A DNA stretch of 64,000 nucleotides from Arenibaculum pallidiluteum (GTDB lineage: Bacteria > Pseudomonadota > Alphaproteobacteria > Azospirillales > Azospirillaceae): assembly GCF_017355985.1 (NCBI RefSeq), contig NZ_JAFIQU010000004.1, positions 310,001 to 374,000 of the forward strand. The letters run 5' to 3'. Positions 8,544 to 16,735 of this stretch are shown piece after piece. Positions within the stretch are counted from its first letter, which is position 1; each line of letters starts with the position of its first letter. The position numbers were made by a program, and so were the translations under genes. Under the pieces are notes generated by a model. That model saw nothing but the letters and a program-made list of their open reading frames with translations, made no database searches and was not told the DNA's origin.

Positions 8544-8571
8544 AAAGGGCGCCCCGGCTGGGGCGCCCTTT
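8544..8571 (-). terminator. Rho-independent terminator of the rplM-rpsI operon
   Basis: A perfect 12-bp stem (8544-8555 with 8560-8571) closes a 4-base loop. On the minus strand it ends in CCCTTTTCG. It lies 35 bp after the rpsI stop codon and 48 bp before the argC start. Confidence 0.85.
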
Positions 8572-8605
8572 CGCATCGATGCTTCGACGGTGTTGGCGGT
8601 GCCGG

Positions 8606-9091
8606 TCAGCGCTTCGAGAACTGGAAGCTGCGGCGGGCCTTCGCCCGGCCGTACTTCTTACGCTCGACGACGCGCGCGTCGCGGGTCAGGAAGCCGGCCG
8701 CCTTCAGCGCCGGGCGCAGGCCCGGCTCGTAGTAGGTCAGCGCCTTGGAGATGCCGTGGCGCACCGCGCCGGCCTGGCCCGAGAGCCCGCCGCCCGCGAC
8801 CGTGCACATCACGTCGAACTGGTCGATGCGCGAGACCACCTCGAAGGGCTGGTTCAGCAGCATGCGCAGGACAGGACGCGCGAAGTACACGTCGAGCTCG
8901 CGGCCGTTCACGGTGATCTTGCCGGAACCCCGCTTGATCCAGACGCGGGCGACGGCATCCTTACGCTTGCCGGTGGCATAGGCCCGGCCCTGCGCGTCGA
9001 GCTTGGGCTGCGGCAGCTCCGCGGCGACCGCGACACCCGTGGCGGGTGCCTGCGACTTGAGGTCGGCGAGAGACTGGATGACCTGCGCCAT
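8606..9091 (-). CDS. rpsI: 30S ribosomal protein S9
   Basis: Small-subunit ribosomal protein whose C-terminal tail reaches the P-site tRNA. 161 aa from the ATG at 9091. An alphaproteobacterial N-terminal extension of about 35 residues precedes the S9 core, which starts at [17 protein letters not shown]. The diagnostic C-terminus [25 protein letters not shown]-type tail is intact and ends in the essential KR. The start is 2 bp after the rplM stop, so the two are co-transcribed and probably translationally coupled. Confidence 0.98.
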   Translation of the reverse strand: MAQVIQSLADLKSQAPATGVAVAAELPQPKLDAQGRAYATGKRKDAVARVWIKRGSGKITVNGRELDVYFARPVLRMLLNQPFEVVSRIDQFDVMCTVAGGGLSGQAGAVRHGISKALTYYEPGLRPALKAAGFLTRDARVVERKKYGRAKARRSFQFSKR

Positions 9092-9093
9092 GA

Positions 9094-9558
9094 TTACGAA
9101 GCCCTCTTGTTCTTCGGGTTGCGCGCCGCCAGGTCCAGGGCCTCCGGCTGCTGCGCCTCGTGGGGGTGAGCGGCGCCGGCATAGACCTTCAGGTTGCCCA
9201 TCTGGCGGCGGCCCAGCGGACCGCGCGGGACCATGCGCTCGACGGCCTTGATGATCACGCGCTCGGGGTAGCGGCCTTCCAGGATCTGCCCCTTGGAGCG
9301 GCCCTTGATCCCGCCGGGATAGCCGGTGTGCCAGTAGAAGATGTCGGCGTTGCGCTTGTTGCCGGTCAGGCGGACCTTCTCGGCGTTCACGACGATCACG
9401 TTGTCGCCGCAATCCATGTGCGGCGTGTAGGCCGCCTTGTGCTTGCCGCGAATCATGTTCGCGATGATGCTGGCCATCCGACCGAGAACCAGCCCGTCAG
9501 CGTCGATGACGAACCACTTCTTCTCGATCTCGGAAGCCTTTAGGGACAAAGTCTTCAT
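9094..9558 (-). CDS. rplM: 50S ribosomal protein L13
   Basis: Early-assembly large-subunit protein. 154 aa from the ATG at 9558 ([15 protein letters not shown]); an in-frame start 12 bases upstream is less typical. The family blocks [32 protein letters not shown] and [10 protein letters not shown] are present. First gene of the L13-S9 operon, ended by the hairpin at 8544-8571. Confidence 0.98.
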   Translation of the reverse strand: MKTLSLKASEIEKKWFVIDADGLVLGRMASIIANMIRGKHKAAYTPHMDCGDNVIVVNAEKVRLTGNKRNADIFYWHTGYPGGIKGRSKGQILEGRYPERVIIKAVERMVPRGPLGRRQMGNLKVYAGAAHPHEAQQPEALDLAARNPKNKRAS

Positions 9559-9690
9559 TGCAGATCTCACGAGGGAAGAACCCGGACCGGCACGAAGAAG
9601 GCCCCCGCACCGAAGAGCGCGCTTTATAAGCGCGGCACGGGGCCCACGTCAACGGATCTTTTCCACTGGAAAATCAAGAGTTTAGACCCA

Positions 9691-9775
9691 GCGGTACAGA
9701 GATACCGCGCGCGGAATAGGGCGGAACTCCAGGGCTGCCAAGCGTTCCGGCCTCCCGCGGTATCAAGATACCGCG
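9691..9775. repeat. Two related GCGGTA-type inverted repeats downstream of the thioesterase gene
   Basis: GCGGTA-CAGAGA-TACCGC at 9691-9708, and a longer perfect palindrome CGCGGTATC-AA-GATACCGCG at 9756-9775 that contains the thioesterase TGA stop codon. The two share the same arms 65 bp apart. They could be a terminator pair or protein-binding palindromes in the rplM promoter region. No T-run follows either. Confidence 0.6.
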
Positions 9776-10209
9776 CTACGGTTGGGTGGGATCGAGTAGG
9801 TTCCCGTGGCATGCGAGACCGGGTCCTCCTCGCCCTCGGCAAAGATCAGCACGTCGCCGTAGGCAAGTCTGCGGCCGAGCTTCAGAAGCCGCGCCTCGGC
9901 GAGGATCGGTCCGGGCTTCGGCTTGCGCAGGAAGTTGATTGTCATGCTTGTGGTCACCGCCAGCTCGACGCGCCCGATGGCGCTGAGGACGGCACCGTAG
10001 AGCGCCACGTCCGCCAGACCGAACATCGCCGGGCCGGTGATCGTCCCGCCCGGCCGGACGAAGTCGTCCCTGTAGGGCATGCGCAGACGGACCGACCCGT
10101 GTCCCAGAGCCTGCACAGTGACGCCGTAGCTGCCGACCAGTGGCACGCCTTCGCGGATCAGGCTCTCCAATTCCTCCGCGCCGATCGCGGGTGCCAGTTC
10201 ACCGGCCAA
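9763..10209 (-). CDS. PaaI-family hotdog-fold thioesterase
   Basis: 148-residue acyl-CoA thioesterase-like protein of the hotdog fold. The segment RPGGTITGPAMFGLADVALYGAVLS matches the central hotdog helix, with the usual catalytic Asp position in LADVAL; TSMTINFLRKPKPGPI is the following strand pair. The substrate is unknown. It is divergent from the enoyl-CoA hydratase gene, with a 110-bp shared upstream region. Confidence 0.86.
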   Translation of the reverse strand: MAGELAPAIGAEELESLIREGVPLVGSYGVTVQALGHGSVRLRMPYRDDFVRPGGTITGPAMFGLADVALYGAVLSAIGRVELAVTTSMTINFLRKPKPGPILAEARLLKLGRRLAYGDVLIFAEGEEDPVSHATGTYSIPPNRSAVS

Positions 10210-10319
10210 GTCGCTCCTCCGCCCCTGTTCCCCGGATCATGCCTGGGACCGTTTCCGCGGGAGTGTGGGACGGGGTAGGCTCGCGGGCAAGACAAAGCAG
10301 GACGACGAGGAAGCCCGCC

Positions 10320-11171
10320 ATGCAGCCCAGGACGCCCGCTACCGACCCTGCCTCCCCCATCCCTGGCGGCGGCGGTGCCGCCGGACAGGATCCCGTGCAG
10401 GCGCCGCTGCTGCGCGCCGATCGGGACGGCGTCGCCTGGCTGACGCTGAACCGCCCGCAGGCGCGCAACGCGCTGTCATCGGAGCTGATGGCCGCGCTTC
10501 AGGACGCGCTGGACGCGATCGCGCGGAACTCCACCGTGCGGGTGGTGGTGATCGGCGGGGCCGGGCCCGCCTTCTGCGCGGGCCACGACCTCCGCGAACT
10601 GCGCGCCGCTCCGCGGCGCGAGACGCATGACGCTCTTTTCGCGCAATGCTCGCGCCTGATGCTGACGATCACGCGGCTGCCGCAGCCCGTGATCGCGCGC
10701 GTGCACGGCATCGCGACCGCAGCCGGGTGCCAGCTCGTCGCGACCTGCGACCTCGCGATCGCCGCCGAGGACGCCCGCTTCGCGACGCCGGGCGTCAATA
10801 TCGGCCTGTTCTGCTCGACCCCCATGGTGGCGCTTAGCCGGGCCGTCGGCCGCAAGGCCGCCATGGAGATGCTGCTGACCGGCGAGATGCTGGATGCCGC
10901 CGCGGCCAAGGCAATCGGGCTCGTGAACAGGGTCGTTCCGCCCGACGCGCTGGACGCCGCGGTCGAGGACCTCGCAGCCAGTGTGGCCGCCAAGTCGCCC
11001 CTGACGCTTCGCATCGGGAAAGAAGCCTTCTACCACCAGGCCGAGATGAGCCTCGAGGAGGCTTACGCCTATGCCAGCCGCGTGATGGCCGAGAACATGC
11101 AGGCGCGCGACGCGGCCGAGGGGATCGACGCCTTCCTCGGAAAGCGTGCGCCGATCTGGCGGGGCTGCTGA
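10320..11171 (+). CDS. Enoyl-CoA hydratase/isomerase family protein
   Basis: 283 aa from the ATG at 10320. The first 30 residues are a Gly/Pro-rich leader, then the crotonase core (LRADRDGVAWLTLNRPQARNAL). Oxyanion-hole motifs AFCAGHDLREL and HGIATAAGCQLVATCDLAIA are present. The glutamates of classical hydratases are not obvious, so hydratase versus isomerase or other crotonase activity cannot be settled. It probably acts in fatty acid or acyl-CoA degradation and is divergent from a hotdog thioesterase, which fits acyl-CoA metabolism. Confidence 0.88.
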   Translation: MQPRTPATDPASPIPGGGGAAGQDPVQAPLLRADRDGVAWLTLNRPQARNALSSELMAALQDALDAIARNSTVRVVVIGGAGPAFCAGHDLRELRAAPRRETHDALFAQCSRLMLTITRLPQPVIARVHGIATAAGCQLVATCDLAIAAEDARFATPGVNIGLFCSTPMVALSRAVGRKAAMEMLLTGEMLDAAAAKAIGLVNRVVPPDALDAAVEDLAASVAAKSPLTLRIGKEAFYHQAEMSLEEAYAYASRVMAENMQARDAAEGIDAFLGKRAPIWRGC

Positions 11172-11429
11172 GGGGCCGCCCGAACGGATGCGGACGCCGA
11201 CGCGAAGGATACATGCGCAGGCCCATTCCGATCAGGCCTTCGCGATAAGCTAAAAATTCTGTGGAAATCGATAGGATTTTTCCTACAACATCGCATCACA
11301 TGTCCTCGGCCCCGGGGGCGGCCTTAAGGTTGAAGGAGGAAGGGTGATGCCTCTCTTCGGCGCTTGCCGCATCCAGACCATGCCGAAAGGCCACGCGGCC
11401 GCTCGCCCCCATCCGGCAGGGCCGGCGCC

Positions 11430-13064
11430 ATGACGTGGCTCGACAGAATCGCCGACAAGCTGCTGTTCGACTTCGCAGTTCCCGGCAGAAGCCGCAAGAG
11501 GGAGACGCCGCCCTCCCCCGACCGCGACCGCCAGATGCAGGAGGCGGCCTATGCCATGTTGGCGGCCGCGAATCCGCAGACGATCGCGCGGGTGTCGGTC
11601 GCGCTGGAAACGGCCAAGCTCGAATTCACCCGCACGGCCGGCGCCAGGGACTGCAGCGTCGACGTCCTGCTGGGTGGAATCCGCCCCCTGCTGCAGCAGC
11701 ACCGCCCCGGGCGAGTACCGTCGCTCGCCCGTCTCGCCTGGATCCCCGTCGAGCCGTTGCTGACCAGCGGCTCCGATGCGCGGCCGTGGTCGATCCATCG
11801 AGGCTGGCTTCGCCCGGCTTGGCTGGTGGTTAGCCAGCAGGCGCCCGACGCGCTCGCCGAACTCGGCACGCAGCTTGCCGAGCTGGCAACCGGCCAAGGC
11901 GGGACGCGACTCGGAAGGAAGTTCGCGCTGCCCGAGGAACGGCTCGGCAACATCGCCCGCGCGGCGCAGGACGTGGCCCTCGGGGCCATCGAATCGGCAG
12001 TCGCCTCGGGCTTCGAGACGACGGGGCCGATCGCCGCCATGCTGCGCGACCTGAAGCTCACCCGCGATGCAGCCCGGGTCAACGAGGCCTTCTCGCGGAT
12101 CCTCCAGCAGCTCGCCAGCAGTCTCGCGGCACGCATCCGCGGCGAGGACGCCTTCCTGGCCCTCGGCCTCGCGGTCGAGGACATGCTGACGCGTCCCGGC
12201 TGGCGCGACCGCACCGACCTGATCGACGAACTGCAGCACGACTACGGCTCCACCGTCAGGCTACTTGGCCGCGGCAGGGGCCAGGCCGAGGCGGAGGACA
12301 CGGCTGCTGCCTTCCTCGTCCTTCTGGGGCGCAGCGTCACCCTGCCCTGGCCGCTGCTGGAGGCGATGCGCCGCCGGACCTATCTGATGCAGGGCGCCGA
12401 GAAGCGCCCCGTCGACACCCGCACCACCGCCGACGTCGCCGCCTTCGTCGACGACCTTGTGGCGCAGGCCGAGCGGATCGGCGCCAGCGCGATCAGCACG
12501 CTCGACGTCGTGACGAACCGTCCTGGAGATCCCGGCGCCGCCTTCTCGGCGGCCCGCGCCACGGCCGCTGTCAGCGCTTGGTTGCACGGCCTCCTTTCGG
12601 TGGGTTTCCTCGATGTCTCCGGCCCGCGCCACCGCAGGATCGGCGAGCTCCGCGACGCCCTGGCATCGCGGATGGAGAACGCGCTGATCCCCTCCCTGCG
12701 CGCGGTCGTGGGATCGCCCCTGGCGGCGGAATGGGACGAGCGGTCGGGCAATCCGGACGTGCTGCAGGCCTGGGGCGTCGCCACGGCCGCGGCGCTGCAT
12801 GCCGTCGAGCATCTCCAGAACCTCGCCAACGGGGCCGACGGGCTGCGCTGCTCCGGTCTGGCCGCGAAGGCCATGAAGGAGTCGCTGCAGCTCTATTGCG
12901 TCGCGGGCGAGAACCTCGTCAGCGGCACCCGCGCCGGCCGCCCCGCGCGTCCGGAACGCGTGAACGCGGTCCTGCGCATCGCCAATGCGCTGAGTCCTGG
13001 CATGGGATCGTCCTTCCGGCGCCGGCTCGACAACAGCAACATGGTCGAGCGTGCGGCAGTCTGA
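11430..13064 (+). CDS. Hypothetical protein, 544 residues, largely helical
   Basis: Read from the ATG at 11430 (MTWLDRIADKLLFDF); an in-frame upstream start at 11364 adds a basic low-complexity leader and is less likely. Long alanine/leucine-rich helical stretches (EAAYAMLAAANPQTIARVSVAL, ALAELGTQLAELATG). No signal peptide, convincing membrane helix or catalytic motif. It stands alone between unrelated genes, with about 260 bp of non-coding DNA on each side. The region before it (11172-11429) is AT-richer around 11250-11290. Family not recognised. Confidence 0.65.
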   Translation: MTWLDRIADKLLFDFAVPGRSRKRETPPSPDRDRQMQEAAYAMLAAANPQTIARVSVALETAKLEFTRTAGARDCSVDVLLGGIRPLLQQHRPGRVPSLARLAWIPVEPLLTSGSDARPWSIHRGWLRPAWLVVSQQAPDALAELGTQLAELATGQGGTRLGRKFALPEERLGNIARAAQDVALGAIESAVASGFETTGPIAAMLRDLKLTRDAARVNEAFSRILQQLASSLAARIRGEDAFLALGLAVEDMLTRPGWRDRTDLIDELQHDYGSTVRLLGRGRGQAEAEDTAAAFLVLLGRSVTLPWPLLEAMRRRTYLMQGAEKRPVDTRTTADVAAFVDDLVAQAERIGASAISTLDVVTNRPGDPGAAFSAARATAAVSAWLHGLLSVGFLDVSGPRHRRIGELRDALASRMENALIPSLRAVVGSPLAAEWDERSGNPDVLQAWGVATAAALHAVEHLQNLANGADGLRCSGLAAKAMKESLQLYCVAGENLVSGTRAGRPARPERVNAVLRIANALSPGMGSSFRRRLDNSNMVERAAV

Positions 13065-13328
13065 CGCGCCTCGCCGAATCCTGTGCCCCCGGCGCATAAC
13101 CGACTGGTCCGAGGGCAGAAATCCACAATCGCACTTGACAGTTCCGTGAACGCGACGAAGCGGGATGTGATACCCGCATGAAGCGAAAACCCAGGCGCGA
13201 CGCGGGTTCCAGCGGATTACGCCGAAGAGCCTAATCCGCCTTGGAGACCTGGGAATTCCTGGTCTTCGGCACTTGACCCACAGAGTTTTCCACCGATTCT
13301 GGGGATAACCCCTGGCGGCGAATGCAGG

Positions 13329-15212
13329 TCATGAATCGGGCAGGACTTGGTGCAGGGCGAAGCAGCCGGCCCAAGGGTCCCCGGCGCGCAACCGGCGCTC
13401 CGCGGTCAGGATCGAGAAGACCGGCGGTGCGTCGATCTCGCGCCAGGACAGAGGGAAGGCGATGGGGGCACCCGGGCGAGCCCGGGCCGACCAGGGCGCA
13501 ATCGCTGTCGCGCTGTCGTCGTTGCGCAGATAGTCCAGAAAGATGCGACCCCGGCGGGCGCGCTTGGCCATATTCGTCGTGAAGCCGCGGGGGTGCTCGC
13601 GGGCGACCTCCTGGCAAAAGCGGTGCGTCCAGGCCTTCGCCTGGGTCCAGGACACGGTGGGCTGCAAGGGCACCACGACGTGCAGCCCCTTGCCACCGGT
13701 CGCAAGAGGGAAGCTCGCGAGACCCAGGCCGGCCAGTCGGTCCCGCACTACGGCCGCCGCCTCGGCGACCTTTGGCCAGGGGACGTCCTCGGCAGGGTCC
13801 AGGTCGATCACGAGCCGGTCGGGCCGGCCGGGCTCGGTGACGCGCGAGCCATTCACGTGGATTTCCAGCGCGGCGATCTGCGCCATGGCCGCGATGCCGC
13901 CCGCGTCCGCCACCAGCAGCGTCGCGCCCTCTCCCCCGGGCAGCTCCACCGCATGGATCGCCCGCGGCAGGCCGGCCATGCCGTGGCGCTGATGGAAGCA
14001 GCCCTCTTCGGCTCCGCCGGGGCAGCGCACCAGCATCAGCGGCCGGGCGAGGACGTGCGGCAGCATCCGCGGCGCCACCATGGCCAAGTAGTCGGCATAG
14101 GCCGCCTTGTCGATGCCGGCGTCGTCCCAGAGCGAGCGGTGCGGATTCGTCAGCCGCGGCCGCGCAGGCGCGCCCGCCTCCGGGCTCTCGCGGCTCCGCC
14201 CCTGCCGCCCCTGCGCGGCTCCGGGAGGGTCGCCGTCGGCAGCCGGGGAATCCGGCGCGATGTCGAGCCGGATCTCGGCGGCCTCGACGTCGTCGCGCAC
14301 TCCCTTGAAGACGGCCTGGCGCAACCGGCCGCTCCCGGTCCAGCCCCGCGTCTCGACTTCCACCACGATCTCGGGCCGTACCCAGCGCGCGGCCTCTTCG
14401 GGCTCCGGCAGCGACGCGAAGGGGCAGTCGGCGGCATGGCGGGGAATGAGCCGGCCAAGGAGGGTCGCCTGGGCGTTTCGGCTGATCCCCGTGCCGACCC
14501 TCCCCGCATAGCGGAGCCTGCCGCGGTCCCACCAGCCCACGAGGACGCTCTCGACGCTCGACGCGGTACCGACATATCCGCCCACGACGAAGCTGTCCCG
14601 GACCGCGCATTTGGTCTTGATCCAGTGCTCGCTCTCACCGCCGCGGTAGGGCGCGTCGGCACGCTTCGAGACGATGCCTTCAAGGCCCATCTCGCAGGCG
14701 GCGCGCAGAATCCGCCCGGGCTCGCCGCTGATGTGCTCGACATAGCGGATGGCATCGCCGGCCGGAAGGCGCGCCAGCAGGGCTCGCAGCGCCTCCTTGC
14801 GTTCGCACAGCGGCAGGGCGCGGAGATCGGCGCCATCGAGCCACAGCAGGTCGAAGGCGCGCATGACGATGGCCCGCTGCCCGCGGGCCGTGGCCAGGGC
14901 GTCGACCAGGGCAGAAAAGCTCTCGCCGCCGGTCTGCCGCTCGACCACGAGTTCGCCGTCCAGGATCGCGTTCTGGACGCCGAGCCGAGCCGCCGCCTCG
15001 GCCACCGCCGGAAAGCGGCGCGTCCAGTCATAGCCGTTCCGGGTCAGGATCTCGGCGTTCGCCCCCTCGATCCGCAGCAGGCCCCGGTAGCCATCGTACT
15101 TGATCTCGCGGATCCACTGGCGGCCCGGCGGCGCATCCGGCGAGTAGCGGGGCTTCTGCGGCCGGACCGGCGGCAATCCGCCGGCGGCCTGGCGTCGCGC
15201 GGCCCGCGCCAT
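13329..15212 (-). CDS. ligD: ATP-dependent DNA ligase D lacking the phosphoesterase domain (ligase + polymerase)
   Basis: Bacterial non-homologous end-joining enzyme that seals and fills in double-strand breaks with Ku. 627 aa. Residues 1-340 are the ligase: nucleotidyl-lysine K38 in EIKYDGYRG, then DGELVV, the EGIVSKR block, and the OB-fold end VFKGVRDD. Residues about 353-627 are the LigD primase/polymerase domain, with the metal-binding LVIDLDPAED near residue 469 and TGGKGLHVVVPL. The N-terminal 3'-phosphoesterase module that makes typical rhizobial LigD 800-900 residues long is absent. A short Ala/Gly/Pro-rich linker joins the domains. Same strand as, and downstream of, Ku. Confidence 0.94.
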   Translation of the reverse strand: MARAARRQAAGGLPPVRPQKPRYSPDAPPGRQWIREIKYDGYRGLLRIEGANAEILTRNGYDWTRRFPAVAEAAARLGVQNAILDGELVVERQTGGESFSALVDALATARGQRAIVMRAFDLLWLDGADLRALPLCERKEALRALLARLPAGDAIRYVEHISGEPGRILRAACEMGLEGIVSKRADAPYRGGESEHWIKTKCAVRDSFVVGGYVGTASSVESVLVGWWDRGRLRYAGRVGTGISRNAQATLLGRLIPRHAADCPFASLPEPEEAARWVRPEIVVEVETRGWTGSGRLRQAVFKGVRDDVEAAEIRLDIAPDSPAADGDPPGAAQGRQGRSRESPEAGAPARPRLTNPHRSLWDDAGIDKAAYADYLAMVAPRMLPHVLARPLMLVRCPGGAEEGCFHQRHGMAGLPRAIHAVELPGGEGATLLVADAGGIAAMAQIAALEIHVNGSRVTEPGRPDRLVIDLDPAEDVPWPKVAEAAAVVRDRLAGLGLASFPLATGGKGLHVVVPLQPTVSWTQAKAWTHRFCQEVAREHPRGFTTNMAKRARRGRIFLDYLRNDDSATAIAPWSARARPGAPIAFPLSWREIDAPPVFSILTAERRLRAGDPWAGCFALHQVLPDS

Positions 15213-15237
15213 CAGCGCGGCGCCCCGGAGCGGGCGT

Positions 15238-15342
15238 TCATCGACGGAAGATCCACCGGTCGACCGTATAGAGGATCAGCGCGCCCATCCCGGTGTCCCC
15301 GCAGGCCAGCGCGATCCCGGCAAAGCCGGCATCCAGGCTCAT
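15238..15342 (-). CDS. Possible 34-residue small protein before ligD
   Basis: ATG at 15342 preceded by a GGGGATC purine run; it reads MSLDAGFAGIALACGDTGMG and ends in a basic tail (DRWIFRR), stopping 26 bp before the LigD start. The composition (hydrophobic centre, basic end) is protein-like, but the length is too small to be certain. It could be leader translation in the ligD upstream region. Confidence 0.22.
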   Translation of the reverse strand: MSLDAGFAGIALACGDTGMGALILYTVDRWIFRR

Positions 15343-15422
15343 GATCCCCACACCCGGCGCACGAAAGCGCGCGCGATCGGAGGTTCGCCAGCATTTCCCT
15401 CCTCCCCGGCCTCACGCGGATC

Positions 15423-15635
15423 TCAGACGGGCTCCCAGCCGCCGGACCAGTCGGAGAAGCCCGGCGCGAAGTGGAAGACCGGGCCGTTTCCGTCCTCGGC
15501 GAAGACGTCATGGCCGGCCGCCGGCAGGTCAAGCCCCTCGCGGGCGAGCATCACGCTGGCCTCGTCCAGCGTCATCTCGCCGAGGACCCGGCGCCGGCCC
15601 GGCCCATGCAGCGTGATCCTGAAGCGCCCGCTCAT
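15423..15635 (-). CDS. Small conserved-looking protein (70 aa) in the Ku operon
   Basis: Begins ITLHGPGRRRVLGEMTLDEA and continues with DVFAEDGNGPVFHFAPGFSD, suggesting a compact beta-rich fold. Its ATG overlaps the stop of the BRCT/TPR gene (ATGA), implying translational coupling. Third gene of the Ku operon. Function unknown; a role linked to its neighbours is inferred from the overlap alone. Confidence 0.6.
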   Translation of the reverse strand: MSGRFRITLHGPGRRRVLGEMTLDEASVMLAREGLDLPAAGHDVFAEDGNGPVFHFAPGFSDWSGGWEPV

Positions 15636-16735
15636 CCGTACTCCGGAACAGACAGCAGGCGCAGCATCTTGCGGGCCCGCGCCGCCCAGGGCTGGGCGTC
15701 GGGCTCGAGCTCCAGATACTGGGTCAGCAGGATGCGCGCATTGGCAGGGGAACCCAGCTCGTGGTGCAGCAAGGCGAGGTTGAAATAGGCGTTGGCGTAG
15801 GACGGCTCGGCCTCGATCGCCTTCTGGAATGCCGAGGCGGCCTCGTGCTTCCGGCCAGCCTCGGCCAAGCGGTAGCCGAGGTTGTACCAGGCGTCTGCCA
15901 TGGTCGGGTCGACCTCCACCGCGCGGCGGTACATGGCGCGGGCCTCAGCGTCCTCGCCCAGCCCGACCAGGACATTTCCGAGATTGAAGAAGGCAATCGC
16001 ATCCTGCGGGTCGAGCTGGGCCGCCAAGCGATACATGCGGGCAGCCAGCCGCAGGTCGTCGCCCTCCTCCGCCCGCTCTGCGGCCGCGTAGACATCGTCG
16101 ATGGTAGGCTTCGGAAGGTCCGGCACGTCGAAGAGGAACTGGCCGTCGGGGTCCGACAGCGCCGACCCGACCCTGATCGCCACCCGTCCGTCGCTGCCGA
16201 GCACCAGCCGCCGCCCCGCGAAATCCGCCGACCGGCCCAGAACGGCGCGCCGGCGCGCCGGCCCCAGCTCGGAGATCAAAGCGAACAGGCTGACCCCCTG
16301 CCCCATCAGCCGCGCCGCCTCGCGGGCCAGGACGACGTCCCGGAACTCCAGCCTGCCGTCGTGCGGAATCAGGACATCAAAGAACACCAGGGCGTCGAGC
16401 GCGTCCTGTTCGAGCCCCGCGAGCTGGGCCGCCCTGGCCAGCTCCATTCCGCCCTGCACCGCCGGAGGCGGCAGCATCCCCAGAGCGCGCAGGATGCCGA
16501 TCTCGCTCACGATGTCGGCGCCCATGGCCCAGGCCTTGTCCACGAGCTCCGTCCAGCGCTGACGGTCGCCGCGCAGCATGGTGGCGGCTCCCTGGCCGAC
16601 CACGATCAGCTCGGTCCGGGCGGTGATCTGCCGGCGCGGCACGGCGCCTTCGCGCTGCAGCAGGCGGAACAGGCGGTGGACCGGCATCGAGACGACGCGG
16701 CCGATCACGCTGACGGGGGTTCCGACCTCGATCAC
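15632..16735 (-). CDS. BRCT-like / MerR-like / tetratricopeptide repeat protein in the Ku operon
   Basis: 367 aa from a GTG whose last two bases overlap the Ku stop (GTGA), with AGGAG upstream inside the end of Ku. Residues 6-88 match the BRCT pattern of DNA ligase A and similar repair proteins: VSVIGRV strand, a helix, TELIVVGQGA, then KAWAMGADIVSEIGILRALG. Residues about 108-165 resemble a MerR-type helix-turn-helix unit (FRDVVLAREAARLMGQGVSL). Residues 228-345 hold at least three TPR units (AIAFFNLGNVLVGLGEDAEA, DAWYNLGYRLAEAGRKHEAA, NAYFNLALLHHELGSPANA). This suggests a scaffold or regulator tied to end joining. The domain assignment is by eye. Confidence 0.8.
   Translation of the reverse strand: MIEVGTPVSVIGRVVSMPVHRLFRLLQREGAVPRRQITARTELIVVGQGAATMLRGDRQRWTELVDKAWAMGADIVSEIGILRALGMLPPPAVQGGMELARAAQLAGLEQDALDALVFFDVLIPHDGRLEFRDVVLAREAARLMGQGVSLFALISELGPARRRAVLGRSADFAGRRLVLGSDGRVAIRVGSALSDPDGQFLFDVPDLPKPTIDDVYAAAERAEEGDDLRLAARMYRLAAQLDPQDAIAFFNLGNVLVGLGEDAEARAMYRRAVEVDPTMADAWYNLGYRLAEAGRKHEAASAFQKAIEAEPSYANAYFNLALLHHELGSPANARILLTQYLELEPDAQPWAARARKMLRLLSVPEYG

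Noticed and set aside
13347-15344. 665-codon plus-strand frame opposite ligD
   Set aside because: The ligD strand carries all the ligase and polymerase motifs; the opposite frame is Arg/Gly-rich shadow.
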